A stretch of 64,000 bases of DNA from Actinomycetota bacterium (GCA_030840805.1 JAVEDU010000009.1:1-64000); one strand, 5' to 3'; shown: positions 1 to 8,525, counted from the stretch's first letter. Translations and numbers: made by a program. Notes: generated from the sequence alone by a model not told the origin.

Positions 1-119
1 GGCGGCTGATCCTGCACGCCCTGTCCGAACGACTCCGCTGGCAGGCCGAACTCCGCGCAGCCCAGGCCGCCGCCGACGGCACCGACCCACCACCCAGCGA
101 CGCCGACCGCGCCGCCTAG
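1..119 (+). CDS. C-terminal fragment of an unidentified protein (cut by window edge)
   Basis: The reading frame that ends in TAG at 117-119 is open to the left edge and gives about 38 residues, rich in Ala, Arg and Asp (ends DADRAA). The stop lies 14 bases before the excisionase start, so the two genes are probably co-transcribed. In actinomycete integrative elements of the pSAM2 type, the gene upstream of xis-int is often a replication initiator, and that is the likeliest identity by position only. Nothing in the visible residues proves it. Confidence 0.5.
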   Translation, partial: RLILHALSERLRWQAELRAAQAAADGTDPPPSDADRAA

Positions 120-133
120 CCAGGAGGACCACA

Positions 134-343
134 GTGGACAAGCTGCTCACGGTGGCCGAGGCCGCCGACGCGCTCGGCACCTCCGAGCGGTTCCCCCGCC
201 GCCTGATCGCGGAACGGCGCATCCGGTTCGTCCGGGTCGGCCGTCACGTCCGCATCCCGGAGTCCGCGCTGGTGGAGTACATCGCCAGCGGCACGGTCGA
301 GCCGATGACCGTGCGGTGGCGGGACGGCCGGGTGATGGCCTGA
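134..343 (+). CDS. xis: excisionase-type helix-turn-helix DNA-binding protein
   Basis: A 69-residue protein of the excisionase/MerR-like HTH family. The N-terminal segment LLTVAEAADALGTSER is the usual opening of these domains, followed by a recognition helix and the wing-like RIRFVRVGRHVRIPESAL. Such proteins bend attachment-site DNA and steer the partner tyrosine integrase toward excision. The GTG start at 134 has an AGGAGG sequence at 121-126. The TGA at 341-343 overlaps the first base of the integrase ATG, so the pair is translationally coupled. Position and family agree well; the name xis rests on this context, since similar short HTH proteins also act as plain regulators. Confidence 0.85.
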   Translation: MDKLLTVAEAADALGTSERFPRRLIAERRIRFVRVGRHVRIPESALVEYIASGTVEPMTVRWRDGRVMA

Positions 344-1503
344 TGGCCGGGCGTCGCCGCTTCGGCGGGCTCCGCAAGCTCGCCTCGGGGCGCTACCAGG
401 CGTCCTACCTGGCCCCGGACGGGTCCCGGCGGGCCGCACCGCACACGTTCCGGACCAAGACGGAGGCCGAGCGCTGGCTGGCGCTGCTGGAAGCCGAGAT
501 GGTCCGCGGCGACTGGGTGGACCCGGAGCGCTCGCGCATCACGGTCGAGGAGTTCGGTGAGCGGTGGATCCGGGAGCGGCCGGGTCTGCGTCCTCGGACG
601 ACGGACCTGTACCGGTGGCTGTTCAAGCGGTACATCGCCGACCACCTCGGACGGGTGAAGCTCGGCGACGTGACCCCGGCGGTCGTGCGCCGCTGGCATC
701 ACGACCTCACCGAAGCCGGTGTTTCGGCAACCATGACGGCGAAGGCGTACCGGCTGCTGCGCGCGATCCTCACCACCGCGGTGGACGACGGGGTGCTGAC
801 GCGGAACCCGTGCCGGATCAGAGGGGCCGGGAGCGAGCCGACGCCGGAACGTCCGGTGCTCACGGTGGGCCAAGTGTTCGCCCTCGCGGCGGCCATGCCG
901 GAGCGGTACCGCGCGCTCGTCGTCGTGGCGACGTTCGGCAGCCTGCGTTGGGGCGAGGCGGTGGCGCTGCGGCGAGCCGACGTCGACTTGGAGACCGGCG
1001 TCGTCCGGGTCCGGGCGGCGTTCGCGGAGCGGTCCACCGGCGAGCTGGTGCTGGGCCCACCGAAGTCCCGTGCCGGCGTCCGCGCGGTGCGGCTACCCGG
1101 CCCGGTCGTGACGCTGCTGAAGGCTCACGTCACGAAGTACACCGGCGATGCGCCGGAGGCCCTGGTGTTCACCGGAGACAAGGGCGGGACGCTGCGGCGG
1201 AGCAACTTCAACCGGGCCGTGGGGTGGCCCGGCGCGGTGAAAGCGGTGGGCGCGCCGGGCCTGCACTTCCACGACCTGCGGCACACCGGCAACACGCTGG
1301 CCGCCAGCACCGGTGCGAGTCTGCGTGACCTGATGGACCGGATGGGCCACGACAGCATGCGCGCGGCGCTGATCTACCAGCACGCGACGAAGGACGCCGA
1401 CCGCCGGATCGCGGACGCGCTGGCGAAGCACATCGACGCCCACGCGGACGCCGAGGACCAGGGCGGCAAGGCCGCGCCCGAGGGCCCGGACCCGGCCGCC
1501 TAG
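343..1503 (+). CDS. int: tyrosine-type site-specific integrase of an integrative element
   Basis: A 386-residue tyrosine recombinase. It has an N-terminal arm-binding segment (about residues 1-50, with the GRYQASYLAPDG type motif), a core-binding SAM-like domain (about 60-160) and a catalytic domain. The full catalytic set is visible: R202 (SLRWGE), K241 (PPKSR), H310 and R313 (HDLRH), H336 (MGHDS) and nucleophile Y345 (IYQHA). The ATG at 343 is chosen because it overlaps the excisionase TGA; an in-frame GTG at 316 would overlap xis by 28 bases. The C-terminal tail is acidic and Pro/Ala rich. The gene points toward, and ends 93 bases before, the 3' end of tRNA-Gly(CCC). This is the classic layout of an integrase beside its tRNA attachment site, so the element lies to the left and is mostly outside the window. 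Confidence 0.93.
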   Translation: MAGRRRFGGLRKLASGRYQASYLAPDGSRRAAPHTFRTKTEAERWLALLEAEMVRGDWVDPERSRITVEEFGERWIRERPGLRPRTTDLYRWLFKRYIADHLGRVKLGDVTPAVVRRWHHDLTEAGVSATMTAKAYRLLRAILTTAVDDGVLTRNPCRIRGAGSEPTPERPVLTVGQVFALAAAMPERYRALVVVATFGSLRWGEAVALRRADVDLETGVVRVRAAFAERSTGELVLGPPKSRAGVRAVRLPGPVVTLLKAHVTKYTGDAPEALVFTGDKGGTLRRSNFNRAVGWPGAVKAVGAPGLHFHDLRHTGNTLAASTGASLRDLMDRMGHDSMRAALIYQHATKDADRRIADALAKHIDAHADAEDQGGKAAPEGPDPAA

Positions 1504-1522
1504 TTGCACGCGAGTTGCACGC
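1503..1522 (+). repeat. paired direct repeats, possible integrase arm-type sites
   Basis: The nonamer GTTGCACGC occurs at 1503-1511 and 1514-1522, an 11-base period that puts both copies on the same DNA face. A third partial copy (GTTG) follows at 1526. They begin at the integrase stop codon and lie between int and the tRNA, where arm-type integrase or excisionase sites are expected. Function is inferred from position. Confidence 0.5.
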
Positions 1523-1546
1523 CGAGTTGTCACTCCACATATGACG

Positions 1547-1587
1547 AAGGCCCAGGTCGACGGCGTACCGTCTGTGACCTGGGCCTT
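1547..1587 (+). terminator. terminator after the integrase
   Basis: Perfect 12-bp inverted repeat: AAGGCCCAGGTC at 1547-1558 and GACCTGGGCCTT at 1576-1587, followed by TTGT. It lies between int and the oppositely oriented tRNA gene, so it can stop transcription of either. Confidence 0.75.
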
Positions 1588-1595
1588 TGTCTCGG

Positions 1596-1666
1596 AGCGG
1601 GTGACGGGAATCGAACCCGCACTGTCAGCTTGGGAAGCTGATGTTCTACCATTGAACTACACCCGC
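1596..1666 (-). tRNA. tRNA-Gly (anticodon CCC), likely attB of the element
   Basis: On the minus strand a full cloverleaf can be drawn. The acceptor stem is GCGGGTG/CACCCGC. The anticodon stem TCAGC/GCTGA has loop TTCCCAA, so the anticodon is CCC (plus-strand bases 1632-1634). The T arm contains GGTTCGATTCC. The discriminator is T and CCA is not encoded. It closely follows the bacterial glycine CCC isoacceptor. Its 3' end faces the integrase, which fits use of the 3' half as attachment core. The gene still looks intact, as expected when the element restores the 3' end on integration. Confidence 0.95.
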
Positions 1667-1717
1667 GAACGCCGTCACTCTACTAGACCGCCGCGCGGGG
1701 CCGGGCCCGGCCCCAGA

Positions 1718-1723
1718 TAGGGT
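1718..1723 (+). promoter_or_regulatory. -10 box for a leaderless dcd transcript
   Basis: TAGGGT fits the actinobacterial TANNNT -10 pattern and lies 6 bases before the GTG at 1730, where transcription would be expected to start. No Shine-Dalgarno sequence is visible. Confidence 0.5.
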
Positions 1724-1729
1724 TCGGCC

Positions 1730-2308
1730 GTGCTTCTCTCCGACCACGACCTCCAGGCCGAGATCGCCGCGGGTCGTCTCGCCCTCGAACCGTACGAGCC
1801 GGGCCTCGTCCAGCCGTCGAGCATCGACGTCCGGCTGGACCGGATGTTCCGGGTGTTCAACAACGTGAAGTACACCCACATCGACCCGTCGATCCAGCAG
1901 GACGACCTGACGACCGAGGTCGAGGCGCCGGACGGGGACCCGTTCGTCCTGCACCCGGGTGAGTTCGTCCTCGGGTCGACGCTGGAGGTCGTCACGCTGC
2001 CGGACGACCTCGCCGCGCGGCTGGAGGGCAAGTCCAGCCTCGGCCGCCTGGGCCTGGTCACGCACTCGACGGCCGGGTTCATCGACCCCGGCTTCTCCGG
2101 CCACGTCACGCTGGAGCTGTCGAACCTCGCGAACCTGCCGATCACCCTGTGGCCGGGCATGAAGATCGGGCAGATCTGCGTGTTCCGGCTGTCCTCGCCG
2201 GCCGACCACCCGTACGGCTCGACGAAGTACGGCTCGCGATACCAGGGGCAGCGCGGACCGACGCCGAGCCGCTCCTTCATGAACTGGCGGGTCTGGCCCA
2301 CCCACTAG
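1730..2308 (+). CDS. dcd: dCTP deaminase
   Basis: A 192-residue Dcd, the normal family length. It deaminates dCTP to dUTP in the cytosol on the way to thymidylate. Mycobacterial homologues also hydrolyse dUTP directly to dUMP, and the same may hold here. The fingerprint segments are [12 protein letters not shown] near the N-terminus, KSSLGRLGL, and the active-site stretch [21 protein letters not shown], with the C-terminal lid [10 protein letters not shown]-like sequence present as [13 protein letters not shown]. The GTG start at 1730 has no upstream Shine-Dalgarno but has a TAGGGT box ending 6 bases before it, so the mRNA is probably leaderless. It is divergent from the tRNA and convergent with the HNH gene, 3 bases apart. 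Confidence 0.95.
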   Translation: MLLSDHDLQAEIAAGRLALEPYEPGLVQPSSIDVRLDRMFRVFNNVKYTHIDPSIQQDDLTTEVEAPDGDPFVLHPGEFVLGSTLEVVTLPDDLAARLEGKSSLGRLGLVTHSTAGFIDPGFSGHVTLELSNLANLPITLWPGMKIGQICVFRLSSPADHPYGSTKYGSRYQGQRGPTPSRSFMNWRVWPTH

Positions 2309-2311
2309 CAA

Positions 2312-2959
2312 CTAGGGGCACCCGGCCAGCCACCGCCGGAGCGCGTCCCGCTCCGCCCGCGTCACCCACAGCCGGTACCGCGCCTTCACGGTCACCTGGC
2401 GGGTCGCGTACGCGCACCGGTACCCCCGCCGGGGCGGAACCCAGGTCGCCGCGTCCCCGTCGCCCTTCTGCTGGTTGAGGCGCCCGTCGACGGCGAGCAG
2501 GTTCAGCGGGTCGTTCGCGAACTCCTTCCGCCGCGCCCCGGGCCAACGCTGCGCACCGGTCTGCCAGGCGTTCGACAGCGCCACGACGTGGTCGATCTGG
2601 ACCTCGGCGCTGCGGGGGCCGCGCCGGAACGCGATCGTCCGCCCGCTGTACGGGTCCCGCAAGGTCCCGCTCAGCACCACGCAGCCCCGGGTGCCGGGCT
2701 TGTGCGTGATGCCGGCGAGGTCCCGTCCGAGGATGTCGTTGCGGGTGTCGCACCCGTTGTGGTCGACGTCCGTCCAGGCCGAGCCGAACTCGTCCCGCGC
2801 GTAACCGGTCCGCGGAGCACGCCCCTTCACCGCCAGGGCGTCCACCGTGGCCAGAGCCGCGGCCCCGGACGACCCGGACGGCGCGGGTGACGACCCCACG
2901 GGCGCCGACGGTGCCACCACCCCACAGCCGGCGAGCGCGACCGCCGTACCGAGGATCAG
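2312..2959 (-). CDS. secreted lipoprotein with HNH (DUF1524) nuclease domain
   Basis: About 215 residues. A short hydrophobic start ends in the lipobox LAGC, followed by a Ser/Pro/Gly linker, so the protein is probably a surface lipoprotein. The rest matches the DUF1524 HNH nuclease family: EVQIDHVVALSNAWQTGAQ carries the first metal/catalytic His, and NDPLNLLAVDGRLNQQKGD the downstream Asn/His-equivalent region. Homologues are widespread in actinomycetes as predicted exported nucleases. No in-frame ATG or GTG exists near the signal peptide. The best start is a CTG at 2959, which shares CTGA with the stop of the upstream CBS gene and has GGAG about 14 bases before it. The start is therefore uncertain, and upstream frame 2960-3586 is not used because it lies inside the CBS gene. 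Confidence 0.8.
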   Translation of the reverse strand: MILGTAVALAGCGVVAPSAPVGSSPAPSGSSGAAALATVDALAVKGRAPRTGYARDEFGSAWTDVDHNGCDTRNDILGRDLAGITHKPGTRGCVVLSGTLRDPYSGRTIAFRRGPRSAEVQIDHVVALSNAWQTGAQRWPGARRKEFANDPLNLLAVDGRLNQQKGDGDAATWVPPRRGYRCAYATRQVTVKARYRLWVTRAERDALRRWLAGCP

Positions 2960-3993
2960 CGCGCCGCGGCGGCCTGCTCCGAGTCGCCGACCACGGCGGT
3001 CAGGACGTCCTCCAGCGTTGCCACCCCGAGCGGCGTCGTCCCGTCGGACACCAGGACCAGGTGCGAGTGGGTGCGCCGCATGATCAGCAGCAGTTCCGCG
3101 AGCGTCGCGTCGGGCCGGACCACGGCGAGCGGCCGGATCGCCGACCGCGGCAGCGGCGCGTTCCGCGCGTCGCCCTCGATGCCGAGCGTGTCCTTCACGT
3201 GGACGAACCCCAGCACGGTCCGCGTCTGGGCATCCACCACCGGGAACCGCGACAGCCGCGTCCGTACCGCCAGGGTCTCCAGCACCGCGGGGCTGACATC
3301 CGGGGTCACCGTCCGGACGCGGGGCCACGGCGTCATCACCTCGGCCGCGGTGCGCTCGGTGAGCGTCAGCGCGCCGGTGATCCTGCGGTGGTCGGCCGCG
3401 TTCAGCAGGCCCTCGGTCCTGGACTCTGTCACCAGGCTCGCGAGCTCCTCCGCGGTGTACACGGTCTTCACGGTGTCGCTCGCCTCGATGCCCCACAGTC
3501 GCAGGAGCGTGGCAGACAACCACTGGAGTCCGACGAGCAGGGGCCTGGTGAGGACGCAGAACGCGAGCATCGGCGGCCCGAGCCACAGCGCCGCACGCTC
3601 CGGTCCGGCGAGTGCGATGTTCTTCGGCACCATCTCGCCGATCACGGTGTGCCCGAACACCACGATGCCCAGCGCCAGCACGAAGGACACCGGGTGCACG
3701 AGATCCTCCGGTACGCCGAGGGCGGCGAACGGAGCCTCCAGCAGATGCGCGACCGCGGGTTCGGCGACCGCGCCGAGTCCCAGCGAACAGATCGTGATGC
3801 CGAGCTGCGCGCCGGCCACCATCAGCGGGATCTGGCCCATCGCGCGCAGGACGGTCGCGGCGCGGGACGACCCGCGGGCGGCGAGGGGCTCCAGGCGGGT
3901 ACGCCGGGCGGCGATGAGCGCGAACTCGCTGCCGACGAAGAACCCATTCCCCAGCAGCAGCACCACGGCGGCGAACAGCGCGGCGGCGCTCAC
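2956..3993 (-). CDS. CNNM/CBS-domain membrane protein (hemolysin C family), short form
   Basis: A 345-residue integral membrane protein. The N-terminal CNNM (DUF21) domain (about residues 1-180) starts with a hydrophobic helix and contains the family motif GEMVPKNIAL. Two CBS domains follow (about 200-335). It lacks the C-terminal CorC/HlyC domain found in its partner. Family members act in magnesium/cobalt or sodium-linked efflux; the substrate here is unknown. The GTG start at 3993 overlaps the stop of the upstream paralogue in a GTGA, so the two are translationally coupled and may form a heteromer. The pair resembles Rv1841c/Rv1842c of M. tuberculosis. Confidence 0.88.
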   Translation of the reverse strand: MSAAALFAAVVLLLGNGFFVGSEFALIAARRTRLEPLAARGSSRAATVLRAMGQIPLMVAGAQLGITICSLGLGAVAEPAVAHLLEAPFAALGVPEDLVHPVSFVLALGIVVFGHTVIGEMVPKNIALAGPERAALWLGPPMLAFCVLTRPLLVGLQWLSATLLRLWGIEASDTVKTVYTAEELASLVTESRTEGLLNAADHRRITGALTLTERTAAEVMTPWPRVRTVTPDVSPAVLETLAVRTRLSRFPVVDAQTRTVLGFVHVKDTLGIEGDARNAPLPRSAIRPLAVVRPDATLAELLLIMRRTHSHLVLVSDGTTPLGVATLEDVLTAVVGDSEQAAAAR

Positions 3994-5336
3994 GTCGCCT
4001 CGGTCCGCGCGGGCGGTTCGACCCGGACCTGCTCGACCCGGTGCCGGTCGACGGACGTGACCGTGAAGTCCCAGCCGTTCTCGGCGACCGTCTCGCCTGC
4101 GGCCGGGATGTGGCCGAGCCGCGCCATCAGGAACCCCGCCAGCGTCTCGAACGGTCCCTCCGGCAGCTCGAACCCGGTCTGCTCGGTCAGCTCGTCGGCG
4201 CGCAGCACGCCGGGCACGAGGATTCCGGAGTGCGCCTCCGGGGACGTCACGGTGGCACCGGCCGCGGTCGTCGGGTGGCCCTCCTCGGGGGTGTCGTACT
4301 CGTCCTCGATCTCCCCGACCAGCTCTTCGGCGAGATCCTCGGCGGTGATGATCCCGTCGGTGCCGCCGTACTCGTCCACCACGATCGCCATCTGCCGGTT
4401 CTCCTGCCGCAGCTGCCGCAGGACCTCGTCGAGCGGGAGCGAGTCGGGGACCAGCAGGGGCTCGCGGGCGATCGACCCGACCGGCGCCGTGGCCCGCAGC
4501 GCCACCGGTACGGCGAGGGCGTCCGCGATCGGCGCGATGCCGACGACGTGGTCGAGCGTGTCCACGTACACCGGGAAGCGGGAGAACCCCGACTCGCGGG
4601 ACAGCGCGAACAGGTCTGCGACGGTGGCCGCGGACGGCAGCCCGACCACGTCGACCCGGGGCGTCATCGCCTCGCCGGCCCGCTTGTCGCCGAACCGGAT
4701 CGTCCGTTGCAGGAGCGTCGCCGTCTCCGAGGGCAGGGCCCCGGCGCGCGCGGAGATCGCCGCGAGCAGCCCCAGTTCCTCCGGGGAGCGAGCCGACGCC
4801 AGCTCCTCCTGGGGTTCGATGCCGAGCCGCCGGACGACCCAGTTCGCGGCCCCGTTGAGCACGAGGACGATCGGCCGGAACACCGTGGAGAACACGGCCT
4901 GCGGCGGCACGGTGAGTCGCGCGAGCGTCAGCGGCCGGGCAAGGGCGGCGTTCTTGGGGAGCAGCTCGCCGAACAGCATCGACACCAGGGTCGCGACGAC
5001 CAGTGCGAGGCCCGCGGCGATGCTCCGCGCCGTGGCCGGGTCGAGACCCGTGACGCCGACGGCCTGCAGGAGTGGCCGGAAGAGCCGTCCGAGGGCCGGC
5101 TCGGCGAGATAGCCGGTGAGCAGCGCCGCGACCGTGATGCCGAACTGCGCACCGGAGAGCTGGAACGACAGCGACCGCAGCGCCGCCTCGATCCGCCGCG
5201 CCCCGGGGTCACCGGCCGCCGCCAGCTGATGTACGAGTGCGCGGTCGACGGTGATGAGCGAGTACTCGGCCGTGACGAAGAGGGCGTTGCCCGCGGTGAG
5301 CAGGGCGAACGCCGCCAGCGGTAAGAGGACGTCGAT
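3990..5336 (-). CDS. CNNM/CBS/CorC-HlyC membrane protein (hemolysin C family), long form
   Basis: About 445 residues. It has a CNNM transmembrane domain containing SFQLSGAQFGITVAALLTGY and MLFGELLPKNAAL, a CBS pair, and a C-terminal CorC/HlyC domain (about the last 80 residues, from SGILVPGVLRADELTE). Predicted role is ion efflux or membrane stress resistance, with CBS domains sensing nucleotides. The conserved N-terminal helix is encoded up to a TGA at 5340-5342, yet no ATG or GTG occurs in frame before 4985. Starting at 4985 would delete the first 117 residues of the domain. Candidate starts are ATC at 5334-5336 just after a GAGG, or CTG at 5316-5318. I give the outer limit and regard the start as unresolved. 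First gene of a three-gene coupled set with 2956-3993 and 2312-2959. Confidence 0.85.
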   Translation of the reverse strand: MDVLLPLAAFALLTAGNALFVTAEYSLITVDRALVHQLAAAGDPGARRIEAALRSLSFQLSGAQFGITVAALLTGYLAEPALGRLFRPLLQAVGVTGLDPATARSIAAGLALVVATLVSMLFGELLPKNAALARPLTLARLTVPPQAVFSTVFRPIVLVLNGAANWVVRRLGIEPQEELASARSPEELGLLAAISARAGALPSETATLLQRTIRFGDKRAGEAMTPRVDVVGLPSAATVADLFALSRESGFSRFPVYVDTLDHVVGIAPIADALAVPVALRATAPVGSIAREPLLVPDSLPLDEVLRQLRQENRQMAIVVDEYGGTDGIITAEDLAEELVGEIEDEYDTPEEGHPTTAAGATVTSPEAHSGILVPGVLRADELTEQTGFELPEGPFETLAGFLMARLGHIPAAGETVAENGWDFTVTSVDRHRVEQVRVEPPARTEAT

Positions 5337-5463
5337 GCCTCATCGTAGATCGACACGTCGCCGGTTTCCCGTCCTGCACGGCCGAGGGGAGCGACAGGCA
5401 GGCCGCCATCCGCTAGACAGGAAGCTCTGTCCGACCGGAGAGTCGGCGACCCCGGAGGTCCCC

Positions 5464-6234
5464 ATGTCCCAGCTGACGCCCGACCGGTACTACGGCGGGA
5501 TCGCCCAGGCGGCCTCCGAGTTCGCGGACCTGGTACCCGACACGGACCCGGACCGGCAGGTGCCGACCTGTCCGGAGTGGACGTTCGGGCAGCTCGTCGC
5601 GCATCTCGGCCGGGCGCACCGCTGGGTGGCCGCGATGGTCGACCTGCGGACGCCGCAGCCGCTGCCGTCCGACTCCGTGGATGACGTCGTCCCGCCGGAC
5701 GATCCGGTGAAGCAGGGCGACTGGCTCCGCGACGGCGCGATGCTGGTGGTCCGGGCGCTGCAGGAGGCGGGACCGGACGCGGCGATGTGGACGTTCGGCC
5801 CGGACGGGCGGGCCGGGTTCTGGGCCCGCCGGATGGCCCACGAGACCGTGGCCCACGGGGTGGACGCGGCGCTCACCGCGGAGCGCCGGGTGTCCCTGCC
5901 GGCCGACCTCTCCGCGGACGGCGTCTCCGAGGGGCTCGACCTGCTGGCGTCCTCGGCCGCGGGCGGTCACCGCGACCTGCGGGGACACGGTGAGACCTTG
6001 CACTTCCACTCCACCGACGGCTGGCTCGGCCGGGACGGCGAGTGGTTCGTCCGGCGCACTCCCGTGGGCATCGAGTGGGAGCACGGTCACGGCAAGGCCG
6101 ATGTGGCGGTACGCGGGAACGCGGCCGACCTGTACCTCCTCCTGAGCCGGCGCGCGCCGCGGGACTCCGGTGCGGTGGAGGTGCTCGGTGACCGGGCGAT
6201 CCTCGACCACTGGCTGGACAACAGCGCGTTCTGA
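5464..6234 (+). CDS. maleylpyruvate isomerase-family (mycothiol-dependent, DinB-like) protein
   Basis: A 256-residue cytosolic protein of the mycothiol-dependent maleylpyruvate isomerase superfamily. The N-terminal four-helix bundle carries the metal ligands: H47 in QLVAHLGRAH, and the HETVAH motif at residues 126-131. The C-terminal domain (about 165-256) is of the MDMPI_C type. The family uses mycothiol as a thiol cofactor, but most members have no known substrate, and the metabolic role here is open. ATG at 5464 is preceded by GGAGG five bases upstream, which decides the start. It is divergent from the CNNM operon and converges with the Fe-S protein gene. Confidence 0.85.
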   Translation: MSQLTPDRYYGGIAQAASEFADLVPDTDPDRQVPTCPEWTFGQLVAHLGRAHRWVAAMVDLRTPQPLPSDSVDDVVPPDDPVKQGDWLRDGAMLVVRALQEAGPDAAMWTFGPDGRAGFWARRMAHETVAHGVDAALTAERRVSLPADLSADGVSEGLDLLASSAAGGHRDLRGHGETLHFHSTDGWLGRDGEWFVRRTPVGIEWEHGHGKADVAVRGNAADLYLLLSRRAPRDSGAVEVLGDRAILDHWLDNSAF

Positions 6235-6248
6235 GGACGTACGCCGGA

Positions 6249-8525
6249 TCAGGGCTCGGTGGTCGTCTCCGCCCCACCGGACTCGCCGGCCGAGGCGGGC
6301 GCGCCCGTGGCGGTGGGGGCCTCGGTGGAGTCGGCCGGGGCGCCGACCGTAGCGGGGGCCTTCACCGAGCGCAGCAGCACCTGCGAGACGTCGAGCACCT
6401 CCACGCCCTCGGGGGCGTCACCGGAGGACTTCTTCGACGTCACGCCGTCGGAGAGCATCGTGAGGCAGAACGGGCAGCCGATCGCGATGATGTCCGGCTT
6501 CGTCGTCAGGGCCTCCTCGGTGCGCTCCACGTTGATGCGCTTGCCGATCCGCTCCTCCATGTACATTCGCGCGCCGCCGGCGCCGCAGCAGAAGGACCGC
6601 TCCGCGAACCGCGGCATCTCGGTGTACTGCGTGCCGGGCAGCGAGCCGAGCACCTCGCGCGGCTCGGCGAACACCCGGTTGTGCCGGCCCAGATAGCACG
6701 GGTCGTGGTAGGTGATCGTCGCGTCCAGCGGCTGTATCGGCGTGAGCTGGCCGTCCGCCACGAGCTGGCTGAGCAGCTGGGTGTGGTGGATGACCTCGTA
6801 GTCGCCGCCGAGCTGCCCGTACTCGTTGCCGAGCGTGTTGAAGCAGTGGGCGCAGGTGCTGATGATCTTCTTCGACGGCCGGTCGCCGAACGCGGTGTTG
6901 ATCGTCTCGACGTTCTGCTGGGCGAGCATCTGGAAGACGAACTCGTTGCCGATGCGACGCGCCGGGTCACCGGTGCAGGTCTCGCCGTTGCCGAGGATCG
7001 CGTACTTCACGCCCGCGGTGTGCAGGAGCTCGGCGACGGCGCGGGTGACCTTCTTGGCGCGGTCCTCCAGGGCGCCGGCGCAGCCGACCCAGAACAGGTA
7101 CTCCGTGTCGGGGTCGAGCGAGCCGCCCGCGGAGACCTTCGGGACCTCGAAGTCGAGGCCCTTGGTCCAGTCCTCGCGCTCGTTCGGGTTCTGGCCCCAG
7201 GGGTTGCCCTTGTTCTCCAGGTTCCGCAGCATCACGCCGGCCTCGGACGGGAACGAGGACTCGATCAGCACCTGGTACCGGCGCATGTCGACGATGTGGT
7301 CGATGTGCTCGATGTCGACGGGGCACTGCTCGACGCAGGCGCCGCACATGGTGCAGGACCACAGCACGTCCGGGTCGATGACGCCGTTCATCGACGCGTC
7401 GCCGACCAGCGGCCGCCCGGCCTCGGCGAGGGCCTCGGCCGGCACGCCCGCGAGCTGCTCGGGCGTGGCCTTCTCCTCGCCCATCATGTCCTTGCCCCCA
7501 CCGGCGAGCAGGTACGGCGCCTTGGCGTAGGCGTGGTCGCGGAGCGACATGATGAGCAGCTTCGGGGAGAGCGGCTTTCCGGTGTTCCACGCCGGGCACT
7601 GGCTCTGGCAGCGGCCGCACTCGGTACAGGTGGTGAAGTCGAGCATCCCCTTCCAGGTGAAGTTCTCGACCTGGCTGACGCCGAACGTGTCCTTCTCCGG
7701 GTCCGCCTGCTCGAAGTCCAGCGGCTTGCCGTCGGACATCATCGGGCGGAGCGCGCCGAGTGCGGGCTCACCGGTCGGGTTCCGCTTGAAGAAGACGTTC
7801 GGGAACGCGGTGAAGCGGTGCCACGCGACACCCATCGTGATGTTCTGCGAGATCACGATCGCCCAGGTCATCGAGATGATGATCTTGATCATCGCGACGA
7901 TGCTGAGCAGGGTGGCGCTCGCCGGGAGGATCGCGCCGAGCGCGTGGCTGACCGGGGCGGCCCACACCGGGTAGCCGAGCCTGCCCTCGGCGGCCGCGAT
8001 GCCGCGGATCAGCATGCCGCAGACGAGGACGGCGACGATGATCCACTCGACGAAGTAGCCCTGCCACATCGTCGAGCCGGCGAACCGCGACTTGCGGGCC
8101 GGGTCGGCCGTCGGCCGGTTCTTCAGCCGGATCGCGATGAGGATGACGATCGCCGGGATGCCGAGAACGCTGATGATCTCGGTGAACAGCCCGAAGACGG
8201 TCCAGCCGCCGATGATCGGCAGGTGGGCGTGCGGGTCGAAGACCTCGAAGTAGGCCTGCAGCACCAGCGTCGAGAGCGTGATGAAGCCGATCATCACGAA
8301 CCAGTGCGCGGCGCCGACGAGCGTCCACTTCAGCATCCGCGTGTGACCGAGCGTCTCGCGGAACATCGTCGCGGTACGCGTGCCCTTCGCGTCGCCGCGC
8401 GTCGGATCCGGAGCGCCCAGGCGTACGACCCGGCTCATCCTCAGGACCGTGCGCGTCACGAGGACGACAGCGACGAGTGTGATCGCGAGCGCGATCGAAG
8501 CGGTGACGATCTGGACGGCGCCCAT
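6249..8525 (-). CDS. membrane-bound (Fe-S) oxidoreductase, heterodisulfide-reductase-like
   Basis: A 758-residue fusion. The N-terminal part (about residues 1-260) has several membrane helices of the nitrate-reductase gamma type. Next come two 4Fe-4S motifs, CTECGRCQSQCP and CTMCGACVEQCP. The C-terminal half has two cysteine-rich CCG domains (HDPCYLGRH, SFCCGAGGARM, GCPFCLTML) as in HdrD/GlpC. The tail of about 45 residues is Ala/Thr/Gly rich. It is expected to pass electrons between a cytosolic donor and menaquinone. The architecture equals Rv0338c, whose gene lies in the same chromosomal neighbourhood in M. tuberculosis. The donor is unknown. ATG at 8525 is the first start in frame with the membrane domain. 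Confidence 0.9.
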   Translation of the reverse strand: MGAVQIVTASIALAITLVAVVLVTRTVLRMSRVVRLGAPDPTRGDAKGTRTATMFRETLGHTRMLKWTLVGAAHWFVMIGFITLSTLVLQAYFEVFDPHAHLPIIGGWTVFGLFTEIISVLGIPAIVILIAIRLKNRPTADPARKSRFAGSTMWQGYFVEWIIVAVLVCGMLIRGIAAAEGRLGYPVWAAPVSHALGAILPASATLLSIVAMIKIIISMTWAIVISQNITMGVAWHRFTAFPNVFFKRNPTGEPALGALRPMMSDGKPLDFEQADPEKDTFGVSQVENFTWKGMLDFTTCTECGRCQSQCPAWNTGKPLSPKLLIMSLRDHAYAKAPYLLAGGGKDMMGEEKATPEQLAGVPAEALAEAGRPLVGDASMNGVIDPDVLWSCTMCGACVEQCPVDIEHIDHIVDMRRYQVLIESSFPSEAGVMLRNLENKGNPWGQNPNEREDWTKGLDFEVPKVSAGGSLDPDTEYLFWVGCAGALEDRAKKVTRAVAELLHTAGVKYAILGNGETCTGDPARRIGNEFVFQMLAQQNVETINTAFGDRPSKKIISTCAHCFNTLGNEYGQLGGDYEVIHHTQLLSQLVADGQLTPIQPLDATITYHDPCYLGRHNRVFAEPREVLGSLPGTQYTEMPRFAERSFCCGAGGARMYMEERIGKRINVERTEEALTTKPDIIAIGCPFCLTMLSDGVTSKKSSGDAPEGVEVLDVSQVLLRSVKAPATVGAPADSTEAPTATGAPASAGESGGAETTTEP

